A DNA stretch of 64,000 nucleotides. Origin: Mesostigma viride (taxonomy: Eukaryota > Streptophyta > Mesostigmatophyceae > Mesostigmatales > Mesostigmataceae). The notes below the pieces were generated by a model that was given only the letters and a program-made list of their open reading frames with translations, was not told the origin of the DNA and searched no databases. Shown here piece after piece: positions 28,530 through 38,886 of the stretch. Position numbers and translations under genes: made by a program. Location of the stretch: positions 283,837 to 347,836 of the forward strand of contig RPFO01000384.1 in the NCBI GenBank assembly GCA_009746045.1, read 5' to 3'. The stretch's first letter is position 1. Every line of letters begins with the position of its first letter.

Positions 28530-29822
28530 TCAAACCCACCCCATCCTCATCCCACCCATCCACGGGGTCATATTGGGGCCCAGGGGAGGGGGGGGTGTAG
28601 CTGTGTCTGCCCCTGGGAGCGACCCGTGGGGTACCACCTCAGATGCTACGACAGGCGCATTATCCTTCACTACCCACCCCAGTGCCCTGTTGGCTGCCAG
28701 CTCACTCTCCATGCTATCCCCTTGCTTATAGCCTGCCACCGATGCCCATGGTACCCTATACACCCGATCATTCCACTCTATGTCTATGACCCGCAGCGGC
28801 CAGTCTAACTTTGTGATGGCCCCAGGCCCCTGCATGGTGCCCCGTTTGCCGCTGGGCGAGCTCTCCTTGTGGAACATGACCAACTGCCCGACCTCAAAAG
28901 CGCTAGACAAATCAGGCAGCGTGGCATCCTTGAGCCGCAGCTTGGCGGCGGTATCCTGTAGATGCTGTTGGTATGCCTCTACTACCTCGGGTGAGTAGGT
29001 GCCCGCTGACAGCCCCCGAGGCGTGACTAGCCCAAAGCCCTTGACATCGAGCACGTGCCTATGGTTGCACACATGCATGAGCTCCTTGCACCACGCCGTC
29101 TTGACCGCGTAGGATTTGCCATGTGGGTTATCCTGTCGCTTGGCTGCCACAGTCTTGACATAGCTTACAGTGCGATCTATCATGCCCATATTGCCGTGAT
29201 CCTCACGCCCCACGATGACCACGGCCTCCATCCCCGGCAAACCTTGCACACAGCGGAACTGCTGGTCTAGCATGAGCTCCACTACGGGATGAAAGAAAGC
29301 CAAGCTGATCTTGATAGCCCTGTGCAGGTCAGCCTCATACATGTGGGGCAGCGGCTCAATGTATGTGACCTTGCTGAACCTATCCTTGACTATGAAATAG
29401 GTGTCCCCCCCTTCCATGTGCATGACATCCCCCACAAGGCACCCTCGCTCCAAGGGTGGAGTCTTGGCATGCCGCCTACGCGACTTCTTCCTGATCTTGA
29501 TGCAAGCAGGACACTGAGCACGCACATTCTTCAGCTCGTTGTATAAAGGTGCCCCCAACATGTGTGCCCCCTCTACCTCGGCTTGGGCCTCATGCCCGTA
29601 TGCACGGTGCATCTGGTATGCTAGCAGTTTCAGGGTGACAGCCTGAGGTGCAGTGGCATTGTCAGGATTCTCAACAGGTGGGGTGACTACTGGGGTAGTG
29701 ACATTGGCTAACTGGGCAGCTAGCTTCAGAGGCTGCACGAAAGGCCGCCCGTGTGAGCACCTTGCCAATGTGAAGATCCACACTAGGGTGGTGTGTACCG
29801 AGAACATCTGCCCGCCCAGCAT
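28530..29822 (-). CDS. Copia-A integrase region
   Basis: A 430-residue frame with an H-x-H...C-x2-C zinc-binding head (HRAYGH, CPACIK) and an integrase core with DVMHMEG and later acidic residues, then a C-terminal segment. Typical of Ty1/copia integrase placed before RT. Element is broken; between this and the RT frame lies a short uncertain stretch. Confidence 0.65.
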   Translation of the reverse strand: MLGGQMFSVHTTLVWIFTLARCSHGRPFVQPLKLAAQLANVTTPVVTPPVENPDNATAPQAVTLKLLAYQMHRAYGHEAQAEVEGAHMLGAPLYNELKNVRAQCPACIKIRKKSRRRHAKTPPLERGCLVGDVMHMEGGDTYFIVKDRFSKVTYIEPLPHMYEADLHRAIKISLAFFHPVVELMLDQQFRCVQGLPGMEAVVIVGREDHGNMGMIDRTVSYVKTVAAKRQDNPHGKSYAVKTAWCKELMHVCNHRHVLDVKGFGLVTPRGLSAGTYSPEVVEAYQQHLQDTAAKLRLKDATLPDLSSAFEVGQLVMFHKESSPSGKRGTMQGPGAITKLDWPLRVIDIEWNDRVYRVPWASVAGYKQGDSMESELAANRALGWVVKDNAPVVASEVVPHGSLPGADTATPPPPLGPNMTPWMGGMRMGWV

Positions 29823-30073
29823 TCTCTTGCACTGTCACAACATTCCTCATAGGCCCAACCGCCCCAGTATCTAGCTGGGGTGCTGCAGTAGTGCTTGGTC
29901 GCTCGGCGTTGTACACACCCGACCTAGAAGACACCACCTTGCTTAGGTCACGCATTGTAGACCCGTGCTCAGGAAGCACGTGATCCTGGCGCGACAGAGC
30001 CAGAGCAGCATCAACGGATTGCGTGAGCACATCACGGAAGGAGACAGAGGATGCAGTCCCGTTGCTTTTAGGA

Positions 30074-30151
30074 TCACGCTGAACCGGGCCGTCGTAGAGC
30101 CTGACGTCGTTCGAACGACGTCAGGCTCTACGACGGCCCGGTTCAGCGTGA
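30074..30151. repeat. Perfect 78-bp spacerless palindrome in copia-A
   Basis: Arms of 39 bp read identically on both strands around TTCGAA at 30,112/30,113. It lies in the gag-to-integrase part of copia-A. Confidence 0.8.
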
Positions 30152-30422
30152 CGCATTGAGCAAAAGAAGGGGTATCGAGCGTGCTCTCACCTGACTTTCG
30201 TGCTGCCCGTCGCTCTGCCCACTCCTCGCGTGTGCCGTGGACGACGATGCGCTTGGCCTTGCACGCCTCCACGTTGTGACCACGCAGAACGTCGTGGCAC
30301 TTGCGGCAAAGGTTGTCCTCGAGCTCCAGGTCCGGGCGAACTCGGCAGTCATCCCGGACATGGCGACGTCCGAAGCAGCGCTCACAGCGTTGCTTGCGGT
30401 CAGTAGACGCCCCCTGCTGCCG

Positions 30423-30812
30423 CTAGGCCGGGGGATTATCACCCTGCTTGGCGTCGCCACCATGCCCGCGCTTGCGCCCTCGCTGGCCCCCGTTGTTGCC
30501 GTGGCCGACGACCTTTTTCAGGATGGCCGTAAGCTCCGACCGCGTAATTGGAGCCTCTGCGCCTGAAGAAGAAGACGCGCCGGTATCCACCTTGCGCAGG
30601 GATGGCAGAGCAGCCGAGGCAGCCGGCTTGGACTGCGCACTCTTGAAGCATGAGATCAAATACAGCATGCCCTCGTCGAAACTGACGGCACTCTTCTTTT
30701 TGAGTTCCGTCGCTATGGTCAGATGCACATCCGACGACAGGTCGCATTTCTTGAGAAATCGATTGCACAGGAAAATGGGCTTGAGAGTATCTAGCAGCTT
30801 GTGCTTGTGCAC
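30423..30812 (-). CDS. Copia-A gag remnant
   Basis: A 129-residue frame, helical, with a Gly/Arg-rich tail (GQRGRKRGHGG) and no zinc knuckle in this part; position after the 5' LTR and before integrase fits gag. Element is broken. Confidence 0.5.
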   Translation of the reverse strand: MHKHKLLDTLKPIFLCNRFLKKCDLSSDVHLTIATELKKKSAVSFDEGMLYLISCFKSAQSKPAASAALPSLRKVDTGASSSSGAEAPITRSELTAILKKVVGHGNNGGQRGRKRGHGGDAKQGDNPPA

Positions 30813-30968
30813 GAAGACCTGGAAATCACGTGCAGCCCGGGCAAATTTGCCTTATTAACTGCAGAGCCCTCGAAGTCATTGAAGGCTTGCTCGTCGGCCT
30901 CGTCCTTAGACCGCGACAAGTGGGCATCTAGACCGTTGTAAAAAACTTCCCAGGGTTGTTTTTTTTTT

Positions 30969-31103
30969 CTATTAACCGTGGAACTCCAGGGTAACCAGAC
31001 TCTTTATTAAAACAATGAGTGGAGCACATGCAAAAGGCAGGCCACATCCCGGCCGCCGATGCTCATGGGAACACTTATTGCTTGGCAAAGGCTAGCCTTA
31101 CCC
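30969..31103 (-). repeat. DIRS-order repeat B2
   Basis: 135 bp, one base different from 31,563-31,697 as far as I compared. Confidence 0.8.
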
Positions 31104-31128
31104 CCAAACACGCAGGGAGGGTGGGCGG

Positions 31129-31562
31129 GAAAAGAAAAGAGGCCGACCTTAGCTAGGTGGGTTTGTTTTTGTCTTTTTTTGCGTGTCATGCGGCCTTGGC
31201 CCGGACGGCATTTTTTCGCCACGCAAATGTTGCGTCTGAACAAATGACGCAATGTGGCGTTCTAATTGCCGGCAGCTTACGTAAGGCTGCCGGGGCTATT
31301 AGGTCACATATTGCGTGAGAGAAAGAATCTAGATCTAGTTAATCACTACGCCATGAGCCAAGAAACCTAGACAGTGGCAGGTTTATATCTCAACGTAGCT
31401 CCTGCCACCTGGCCAAGAAAAACTGGCCAAAGCTTTGGCCACGACTGATCCGGATCAGGCCGCACCGGCCTCAAAAGGTATGTCACGTGAACCCAATAAC
31501 CTAGCTATAGCGGCTACCCTTCCATCTCACTATAAAGAAACTATGTTCAGAGAACCACGATT
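31129..31562 (-). repeat. DIRS-order repeat A2
   Basis: 434 bp matching 36,034-36,467 almost exactly; directly adjoins B1. Confidence 0.8.
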
Positions 31563-31697
31563 CTATTAACCGTGGAACTCCAGGGTAACCAGACTCTTTA
31601 TTAAAACAATGAGTGGAGCACATACAAAAGGCAGGCCACATCCCGGCCGCCGATGCTCATGGGAACACTTATTGCTTGGCAAAGGCTAGCCTTACCC
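31563..31697 (-). repeat. DIRS-order repeat B1
   Basis: 135 bp copy of B2, adjacent to A2 and just after the recombinase-bearing frame ends. Confidence 0.8.
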
Positions 31698-31769
31698 TTA
31701 TATCCCTCCCTGGCGATCCATGCCAGGGGCAAAGAACCTAGCATAATGACAGAGAAATGAACAACCAAA

Positions 31770-34700
31770 TTAGGTGGAGGGCAATTTCAAAATAGCCCGC
31801 CAGGCCCGAGGGGGGCAGGCGGCCATGGCCCGAAGAATAACCTCAGGCAGCTGCACCTCCAAACTGCGGTGCAAGCCCACATAATGGGCAACCGTGGAGC
31901 TGCTAAGCCAGCGCCCCCGGCCCTGGATGTCCCCCATGCTGCGACCCGCGAGGAAATCGTGAGTGGCACCTCCATGCCGCAGCCCGTGAATGGTGAAAAT
32001 CTGGGCGACCCCCAAGGCCTGACTCGCAGCCTGCCAAATGCGCCGGAATTGCGGGTAGGTGAAAGGGAACACGGCCTCCCAAGCGTGCTTACCCGCGATG
32101 CAGTGACGGAGGATGGTTTCAGACATCACATCTTCTACCACCACTGACTGAGTCTTGCCCTTAGAGGTCTTGGTAGACCTCAGCAGTAGGGCGCCCCGTT
32201 GAGCCGGCCCAAGCCGAACGTCAGGCTGGAGGCGCACATGGCCAACACGGAGGTTCAGCGCCTCCGAGATTCGCAGGTAATGGCGGAACACGATGACAAC
32301 CAGCAGGCCCGCAAGGCGCTGACCTTGCATGACCATCGTGCTGGCAAGTGCAAACGCCGCCTCCCATGGAATGGGAGGAGGGGCACGGGGGGGCACAAGT
32401 GTTTTCCACCCAGCGAGGACGCCACGGGCCAAGTCCCACCGCTTCACCATACCGGGATAATAAAGTTGCAACCCCATCAAGGCATTGACACACACTTGGC
32501 GGCTGTACCCCCGAAAATGAGCCCAGGCGACATACGCACAAAATGTCTCCTCAAGGGTGTCAGCTCGTGACGATGACCCGTCCGCCCGCCCACCAGCCTC
32601 CCACCAAGTCAAGAGGGAATCAAGACCACGACGGTAGGCCAGCAAAGTAGCCGGCTTTACTTTCCCCTCTAGCAATGGAAGGTAGCTAACAGGTGCAGGG
32701 GGCCCCGGGTTAGGATGGATGCCTTCCGCGGTCAGGTCGCGCACCCAGCCTGCCAAGAAAGTCGCCATGGATTGGCCGCGAGAAACGCCATCGGCTGGTT
32801 GAAGTGCACTCGGCGTCCACACCCACTGGGAACGACTCCCCGTGGCGAGGGTCAGCGCGCACAAGCGGCGGCACTGCTTGTTGAGCTTGTGGGATGAGGA
32901 CCGCCCCTTAGCCAAGCAGCCCAACGCCGCGGTGGAGTCCACCAACCTCACCACCCGCTTGCCTCGGTTTGCCAAGCTGCGCGCACTCCTCTCCACGCCC
33001 TTCACTGCAGCCCGCACCTCCTTCTCGTTGATGTGCATCCCCGGATCCCGCCAACGACTCCGGACCCCAACCCGCCATTGCTGGCTAGTGATTGCTTGTT
33101 GCGCCCGCGCGCTCAGTGGCCTAGGGCCAGCGTAGGCCACCTCACTTGGTATGAGCAAAGTCGGGTACCCCCGCACCTCTCGTGCCCTCGCCAGCTCCGT
33201 CACATCGCCCGGCTCCATGGTTGCGTACACGACACCTTGCCCGTAGGTGGACGCGTCAGATGCAACCACCTCACGGGCCAAAGGTGCGCTTCGGTCAACC
33301 CTTAGCATGGGAGCCAAGGCCAGGGCACACTCTAACTCCTCCCGCACCCCGGCCCACAGCACCCAGGATCGCTGCCCCCACCCTTGCAGGCTGATGAATT
33401 TGAAACATTGCTGCCAAATGGACAAGCAGCTGCGGCTTAACATCTGCAGCCACAACCACCGCCCCAAGACGGCAGCCAGCCCCTCGGCCGTAGCTCGGCC
33501 TCGAGTGAGTATAGCCTGCGTGTGGGCGATCACAAGGTTGAGCTGCTTGACCGTTGGTTCCAGCACGCCGTTCCGTCGGTGCACCACCCCTAGGGCTTCT
33601 AGCTCGTCCCCTTCCAGGCTCGCCATCTTAGTCTTCTCCTTAGACGGCACAAGGTTGTTAGGGAGGTAGCCTTCCTCAATAGCGCGCGTGATGAGCTGGT
33701 TCACCGCCTCGCAGGTCCGCCCGTTGCTGGCCACCAAGTCATCAATGGTGATGGACAGCATGGGGGCAGGGGGGTTTTCCAGGTCAATCTGAAGCTCCCC
33801 GGCGCGCTCCTCCTTGTACTCGATGGCCAAGCGCAGTGGCTGGCCACACTCGTCGCGCACCAAGGTGAGCTCACCTGCGCTTGAGAGGTAGTTGACCTGG
33901 CGCCTCGGATCCAGGGCACCGGTCATGTAGAGCACCATCTCATGGATGGCCTCCCCCAGCGCCACCGCATGGGAATGTCCCATGGCCAGCACCTTGAGCA
34001 CGGGCCACACCTTCCGCCTGGGCCCTGCCAGACCTACGCTAGTCGACCACACACTAGGAAGCCCTTGGTAGTCCCACCACCACTCGGGCACCTCGATGGA
34101 ATAGTAGTATGACACGAGGTCGCTCTTGGCGCAGTAGCACCAGCCTTTGATGTAGACCTCCACGAGGATGCCCAGGTGGGGTAGCAGGATCTTGGGGGGG
34201 TCCACCCACAGCAGGTTGCCCAGCTTCCTGTTGACGATGAACCGAAGCTCACCCACCCCCTTGGCCACTCCAAAGCAGCCATCCACCCACTTGGGCCGCC
34301 TCTCCCGGAACGCCACCATGCCCACGCCCGCTGCCCGGCTCATGAGCTTGCCCCATTCAGCCATGGAGCATCCCCGGCTGGGCTTGGGCACATTCCAATA
34401 CTTTGCGCTCGCCACGACCGCTGGCTTGATGCAGTTCTCTTCGCTGGCATATATCTCCCGCCAGCTCGGCCGCATAGCCAACAGGTCGAGCAGCCGTGCC
34501 TTCCCCGCCACCTCCGCCTTTGGTAGACTCACCGCGTCCGCGCGCAGTTGTTCATACTTATTCTGCTTCCCATATATTGCATCAGCACCTTCTTGCTCCT
34601 GGCCTGTCGCAACGCCCCCTACGCGGCGACTGTGCCAGGTGCAGTGCCTCTTGACCCTCGCAAGGGCCTCCTCCCTCCCCTTAGAGCACGCCCCTCTAGG

Positions 34701-35024
34701 GTTAGGAGGAGGGTCTTGCCCCCCTCCCCACAGCCAATTAAGCCAACGCACTACCTTGCATTGCAGTGTGTACTCGCGGTGGCGGCGCGTGGCACGCTGT
34801 CGCCGGCGTGCCGATCTCACCCTGCCCCACGCGGTGTACGCTGGCCTAAGTGGGTATGGCAGCGGGAAAAGGGAGCGGTCCCGCTGGGATTCTATTTCCC
34901 TACTTGTTGAGCCTTGCTGAGCTTGTCCAAGAGGATGGCAGTTTGGAGAGCTGCCTTGACAGCCGGGGTGGCTGACAGTGCAGCCTCCTCCCCCAATGGC
35001 AGGAGGTGGCTGGCCACCTTCCAC
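31770..35024 (-). CDS. DIRS-order RT, RNase H and tyrosine recombinase
   Basis: A 1,084-residue frame. The middle has an RT core (YYYSIEVPEWWWDYQGLP; catalytic strand LSITIDDLVASN; LGVVHRRNG) and an RNase H-like part (VVASDASTYGQG, RLVDSTAALG). The last 300 residues form a tyrosine recombinase: an Arg in YLRISEALNLRVGHV, then HGLRHGGATHDF giving the H-x-x-R pair, and a Tyr in SSSTVAHYVGL. The N-terminal 120 residues overlap the gag frame and may not be translated as shown. Looks whole. No methyltransferase domain was noticed. Confidence 0.8.
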   Translation of the reverse strand: MEGGQPPPAIGGGGCTVSHPGCQGSSPNCHPLGQAQQGSTSREIESQRDRSLFPLPYPLRPAYTAWGRVRSARRRQRATRRHREYTLQCKVVRWLNWLWGGGQDPPPNPRGACSKGREEALARVKRHCTWHSRRVGGVATGQEQEGADAIYGKQNKYEQLRADAVSLPKAEVAGKARLLDLLAMRPSWREIYASEENCIKPAVVASAKYWNVPKPSRGCSMAEWGKLMSRAAGVGMVAFRERRPKWVDGCFGVAKGVGELRFIVNRKLGNLLWVDPPKILLPHLGILVEVYIKGWCYCAKSDLVSYYYSIEVPEWWWDYQGLPSVWSTSVGLAGPRRKVWPVLKVLAMGHSHAVALGEAIHEMVLYMTGALDPRRQVNYLSSAGELTLVRDECGQPLRLAIEYKEERAGELQIDLENPPAPMLSITIDDLVASNGRTCEAVNQLITRAIEEGYLPNNLVPSKEKTKMASLEGDELEALGVVHRRNGVLEPTVKQLNLVIAHTQAILTRGRATAEGLAAVLGRWLWLQMLSRSCLSIWQQCFKFISLQGWGQRSWVLWAGVREELECALALAPMLRVDRSAPLAREVVASDASTYGQGVVYATMEPGDVTELARAREVRGYPTLLIPSEVAYAGPRPLSARAQQAITSQQWRVGVRSRWRDPGMHINEKEVRAAVKGVERSARSLANRGKRVVRLVDSTAALGCLAKGRSSSHKLNKQCRRLCALTLATGSRSQWVWTPSALQPADGVSRGQSMATFLAGWVRDLTAEGIHPNPGPPAPVSYLPLLEGKVKPATLLAYRRGLDSLLTWWEAGGRADGSSSRADTLEETFCAYVAWAHFRGYSRQVCVNALMGLQLYYPGMVKRWDLARGVLAGWKTLVPPRAPPPIPWEAAFALASTMVMQGQRLAGLLVVIVFRHYLRISEALNLRVGHVRLQPDVRLGPAQRGALLLRSTKTSKGKTQSVVVEDVMSETILRHCIAGKHAWEAVFPFTYPQFRRIWQAASQALGVAQIFTIHGLRHGGATHDFLAGRSMGDIQGRGRWLSSSTVAHYVGLHRSLEVQLPEVILRAMAACPPRAWRAILKLPST

Positions 35025-35946
35025 CCCCCCCCTCCTTGCCCTCCACCTGCAGCAAGGCCGCCACCACCCTCATTAGGTACTCCATGCCCACAAGCTCCCC
35101 GGCTGCTGAGCCCAGCTCCTTGAGAAGGGTGTCCATGGCCAATGCAATGTTCATGACAATTTTCCTGTTCTCCATGTTCCGCCAATTTCCAGGCTTTACC
35201 GTCATGACCCACGACCGGATTCCCATCCCATTGTCGCTGGCGTCCTCCAACACCCCCGGCAGCACCCGCTCCGAAACCCGATATTTCACGCTCTTGGCTC
35301 GGCTTGGCAGCGCCACCCCTTTCGAGGCCTTGAAGTGGCTTCCCGCCCCCTCCATTCCTCCCAGCGCTGCCTTCAAACCTTGCATGAATTTCTCGGCTGC
35401 GACCTCCCCCTCCTCGTCCTCCTCGTCGTCCTGATTTTCGGTTTCCGGAGGTGCCCCAACGAATGTCGCCAACCTCGCCCTCATTTCCTTTCCGACAGCC
35501 CCCCCACCTGCCGAAACCTTGGCCGCGCCTTTCGGCTTGGCCATTTTTCGCTGCGCAGGTGTCGTTGGTGGCAGCGCCTGATCCTCCTCCTCGTCCGCCG
35601 CGAGATCTGCCACGGCCAGCAGTTTTGCCACCAACGTTCCGTTTGGGTCACGTGCGTCCAACACGTCGCCAACATCAACGTGATCGGCCAGCAACTGCAC
35701 GACAGACTTCAGCTGGCTCGAGCTCCACGAGCTGGCGTCCGTCACCCAGTCCTCGGCACCGAAGACCTGCTCGACTGCCCCCACCGCCTCTGCGGGGCTG
35801 ATGCACTTGGCGAGCAGAGTGGCGAGCTGCTTCTTTTTGGCGCTGAAGGCGACTGGCGCGTGACTGGCGGCAGCAGCCCGCGGTGTGGGCGTCCCGTCCT
35901 CCCCGCGCGCTGCCTGCCCTCCTGTAGCTTTGCGCCCCTTCGGCAT
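34900..35946 (-). CDS. DIRS-order gag-like protein
   Basis: A 348-residue frame starting MPKGRKATGGQAARGED, with a basic head, acidic stretches (DDEEDEEGE) and a helical C-terminal half. It precedes and overlaps the RT frame, the normal gag position in this order. No zinc knuckle seen. Looks whole. Confidence 0.6.
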   Translation of the reverse strand: MPKGRKATGGQAARGEDGTPTPRAAAASHAPVAFSAKKKQLATLLAKCISPAEAVGAVEQVFGAEDWVTDASSWSSSQLKSVVQLLADHVDVGDVLDARDPNGTLVAKLLAVADLAADEEEDQALPPTTPAQRKMAKPKGAAKVSAGGGAVGKEMRARLATFVGAPPETENQDDEEDEEGEVAAEKFMQGLKAALGGMEGAGSHFKASKGVALPSRAKSVKYRVSERVLPGVLEDASDNGMGIRSWVMTVKPGNWRNMENRKIVMNIALAMDTLLKELGSAAGELVGMEYLMRVVAALLQVEGKEGGGGRWPATSCHWGRRLHCQPPRLSRQLSKLPSSWTSSARLNK

Positions 35947-36033
35947 TGCTGCTCAGGGCCAAAAATGGCTCCGACAGTACAGGTTCGTCAAACCAGAGGT
36001 TCGTTTCCCCTGGCTTGCTGTCGCCGCCCTCGT

Positions 36034-36467
36034 GAAAAGAAAAGAGGCCGACCTTAGCTAGGTGGGTTTGTTTTTGTCCTTTTTTGCGTGTCATGCGGCC
36101 TTGGCCCGGACGGCATTTTTTCGCCACGCAAATGTTGCGTCTGAACAAATGACGCAATGTGGCGTTCTAATTGCCGGCAGCTTACGTAAGGCTGCCGGGG
36201 CTATTAGGTCACATATTGCGTGAGAGAAAGAATCTAGATCTAGTTAATCACTACGCCATGAGCCAAGAAACCTAGACAGTGGCAGGTTTATATCTCAACG
36301 TAGCTCCTGCCACCTGGCCAAGAAAAACTGGCCAAAGCTTTGGCCACGACTGATCCGGATCAGGCCGCACCGGCCTCAAAAGGTATGTCACGTGAACCCA
36401 ATAACCTAGCTATAGCGGCTACCCTTCCATCTCACTATAAAGAAACTATGTTCAGAGAACCACGATT
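36034..36467 (-). repeat. DIRS-order repeat A1
   Basis: 434 bp 5' terminal repeat; the partner A2 is internal to the far repeat block. Confidence 0.8.
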
Positions 36468-36572
36468 GTTTAAACTTTTGTTTAAACTGTTTTGTTGTTT
36501 TTTTTTTTAACTTTTTTTTTTTTTTTCGTGCGGCTCCGTGTACCGGAAGCCATCGGGATTTTTATGAATACA

Positions 36573-36917
36573 AGTTAAAGCCCGACCGGCTCAGCTATGG
36601 CGGTCGGTCACGTTGAGCTTGGGATAAGGTGAACACAGAGAACTGCTGTCGGAGCTGGCCAACCACTGGTTTATGTCTTAGCCAGCAAAGCCTATCCGGT
36701 TAGCCGTAACCGTAGGACAAGCTAGCCGTCCGTACTGACCCGGATAAGGCCCCGGACTGGGGCCTAGGTGGCGCCGGCCCTAGGCGCCGCCCTTAGACCG
36801 GTCGCCCGCATCGGACCGCCGGATTATAGCCGGCGGCTGAGCGGACGCTAGCGGAAGGCGTGCGGACGGACATGGGGAACTCAGAGCCAGATCCTAGGGC
36901 TCTAGAGTTACTCAACT
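36573..36917 (-). repeat. Copia-A 5' LTR (345 bp)
   Basis: Pairs with 25,494-25,865. Just inside it on the minus strand lies TGTATTCA, also present as TGTACTCA inside the copia-B 5' LTR, and so a likely primer site. Confidence 0.85.
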
Positions 36918-37539
36918 GGGGCTTCCAATTGTCATACTTGACACCTCTTTCCTGTAACGAAAAGATTTCCCTTCTTCATGTTCCAGATGAGTCACCGTGT
37001 CCTGCCTTTGTGTTTTTTTGGCGTTTGTAAAGAGATATGGGAGGGTGAACAAAAGCAAAGGCTGATATTGCCGTGTGGGGGGGCTGATCCTTGGTTAGTC
37101 TCTCAAGTGCCCACAGAAAAACACAAGAGTAGCACACACAGCGCGCAGCCCAGCCTAGCTCCCTCAGTAAGAGTAAAAGAAAAAGGACAAGAACAGCAAA
37201 ACAAGAAAAAGAAAAAGAAAAAGAACAAAACACAGACACGTAGTGCAATGTGAGCGGAATGATGGAGGAAGAGTGAGAGGGGGACATCGTATTGAATGTG
37301 TAGGCATTGAGGCAGCCGAAGCATTCCATCCCCGGGTACATTCGTGGCTTTCAAAAAAGCCACAACCTGCGTGGAAGAGTTAAAATGCAGGAACGATGAG
37401 TATGATCCTGAAAACGAGGTTGAGGAAACGCGGAGAGGAAGTGCCGGCCGCTGAAACGATTCCGATGGAACTATGGGTTTCGCCGACATGAGGCGGTGCA
37501 GCTGACTATCTCTATGGTGTCGTGTGTGACCGGGAGTGC
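36918..37539 (-). mobile_element. PLE1 5' region, piece between copia-A and copia-B
   Basis: About 620 bp that match, inverted, the region 54,388-55,009 upstream of the PLE2 gene. No gene is supported in it. It is bounded exactly by the GGGGC and AGTGC target duplications of copia-A and copia-B. Confidence 0.8.
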
Positions 37540-37815
37540 AGTTGCAATAATGTGTTTTGGGTACCAACGCTCTTCGTCGAGAGGCAAGTGCTTTGGTGCT
37601 ACGCAGAGAAACACGCAGGCGGCTACCTCGTCCGCCGTCACGTGGCATTTATTTCTCATTAACTTATCATCGTGCATTGGACTTGCTTAACATAGTCCGA
37701 GATTCCTCGGCGCGACGCTAGATGCCGTTCACAAGATTCCGACGCAGCAAAGATGCTGACGGCGCGGCGTCCACACTAGGATTTATGGTACTGAGTAGAA
37801 CTACACAGTACAACT
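37540..37815 (-). repeat. Copia-B 3' LTR (276 bp)
   Basis: Starts AGTTGCAATAATG and ends CAGTACAACT. The inner flank on the minus strand is a purine run ending GTCGG, a plausible polypurine primer. Confidence 0.85.
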
Positions 37816-38237
37816 CCGACTTCTTTTTCTTTGTGAGTCGGTACGGACAGGGATGTACTCAAGATGATCGGTACGGCCGCATCCCAGTCACCGACTTCAC
37901 AATCCTAGTAGTGGCAAAGTCTTGTTGGGAAACAACACCAACAAGCATAGCGGTCGCATGAACATGGTATGCATGTGCAAGACACACATCATGATGGCAA
38001 GTCATTTATTCATCGTACCACACTGGGGAAACCCGGAAACAGAGTATGCCGGCCACCGCCAAGCATCAACGGGTGAAAACCCAGACAAGAGCCCATTACA
38101 TAGTATGCAACTCTCCCGCAGAGAGAAGCATCAAGGCCATGGTCAATGCCAATTTTAAATAGGAAATTCAGAAAAGAGTGAGAAGTTACACACATCAGTC
38201 AGGGCAAGATGTAACCCTGAAATCAGACAGGGACAAT

Positions 38238-38813
38238 TTAAAGTGTCGCCTGAACTAGAGGAAGCTTGTCATACTGAGGCCTAGCCTTGGCATACAGCTT
38301 GGTCAAAGCATCTGAAATGTTATCATTGTCGCGAACATGGTACAGCGAAACAGCATCACTATATTCTTTGGCACGAAGGAAGTCGAGCTTGCGCGTGCGC
38401 GCATAAGGATCAGCCACAAAGTCAATCAGCGACTGCGAATCCGTGAAGATGGTGGTATCAACCTGTGGAATGACACGGGAAAACTTCAAACACCACCGAA
38501 GAACCGCACGGAAATACATCAACTCCTCAGCAGTCTCGCAGAAGGCACGAGCCTCTGCATTGTCACTACCCACATACACCCGCCGATGTAAGCGAGAAAA
38601 CCACGCAAAGGGTGAAGGGGAAGATTCAGGGACATGGACAGTGGCAGAATTACTCAAAAGCACCACAGCGGCACAGCGCCCACGGAGCTTAGAGATATTA
38701 GCACTATCCAAACTGCTATCACAATACGCGGACAAGTGAATAGGCCGCTCATAGTCCACCCCATGTAAGACCAACCCATGCAGGGGAGGCAGAAATGTAC
38801 TTACACATGACAT
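38238..38813 (-). CDS. Copia-B RNase H region
   Basis: A 191-residue frame with a copia RNase H pattern: AYCDSSLDSANIS, AEARAFCETAEEL, DTTIFTDSQSLIDFV and the end signature VRDNDNISDALTKL. Cut off from the RT part by the gypsy insertion. Confidence 0.7.
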   Translation of the reverse strand: MSCVSTFLPPLHGLVLHGVDYERPIHLSAYCDSSLDSANISKLRGRCAAVVLLSNSATVHVPESSPSPFAWFSRLHRRVYVGSDNAEARAFCETAEELMYFRAVLRWCLKFSRVIPQVDTTIFTDSQSLIDFVADPYARTRKLDFLRAKEYSDAVSLYHVRDNDNISDALTKLYAKARPQYDKLPLVQATL

Positions 38814-38886
38814 TGCGGGAAAGAGAGCACATCAAGTCATCTGGCAACCGAGCAAGCACTGCCAAGTCAGGGGAAACGGTAGAGAC

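Larger units (their letters stand above)
30969..36467 (-). mobile_element. DIRS-order element with split direct repeats
   Basis: Minus-strand layout A1 (36,467-36,034), genes, B1 (31,697-31,563), A2 (31,562-31,129), B2 (31,103-30,969). A copies are about 434 bp and B copies 135 bp, near-identical. This split-direct-repeat form is that of PAT/Ngaro-type tyrosine-recombinase retrotransposons, and no target duplication is expected. It sits inside copia-A. Both genes look whole, so it is very young. Confidence 0.85.
25494..36917 (-). mobile_element. Copia-A: Ty1/copia LTR element
   Basis: LTRs at 25,494-25,865 and 36,573-36,917, starting AGTT and ending AACT, flanked by the 5-bp duplication GGGGC (25,489-25,493 and 36,918-36,922). 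The empty site is visible next to PLE2 near 55,005-55,015. Order on the minus strand: gag, integrase, RT, RNase H, as in Ty1/copia. It contains a DIRS-order element (30,969-36,467); without it the length is about 5.9 kb. It is broken (roughly three to five breaks). The LTRs differ by about 1% plus one short length difference, so insertion is recent. Confidence 0.85.

Noticed and set aside
37471-37690. Short frame starting MHDDKLMRNK as a host exon present in two copies
   Set aside because: Both copies lie in the copia-B LTRs.
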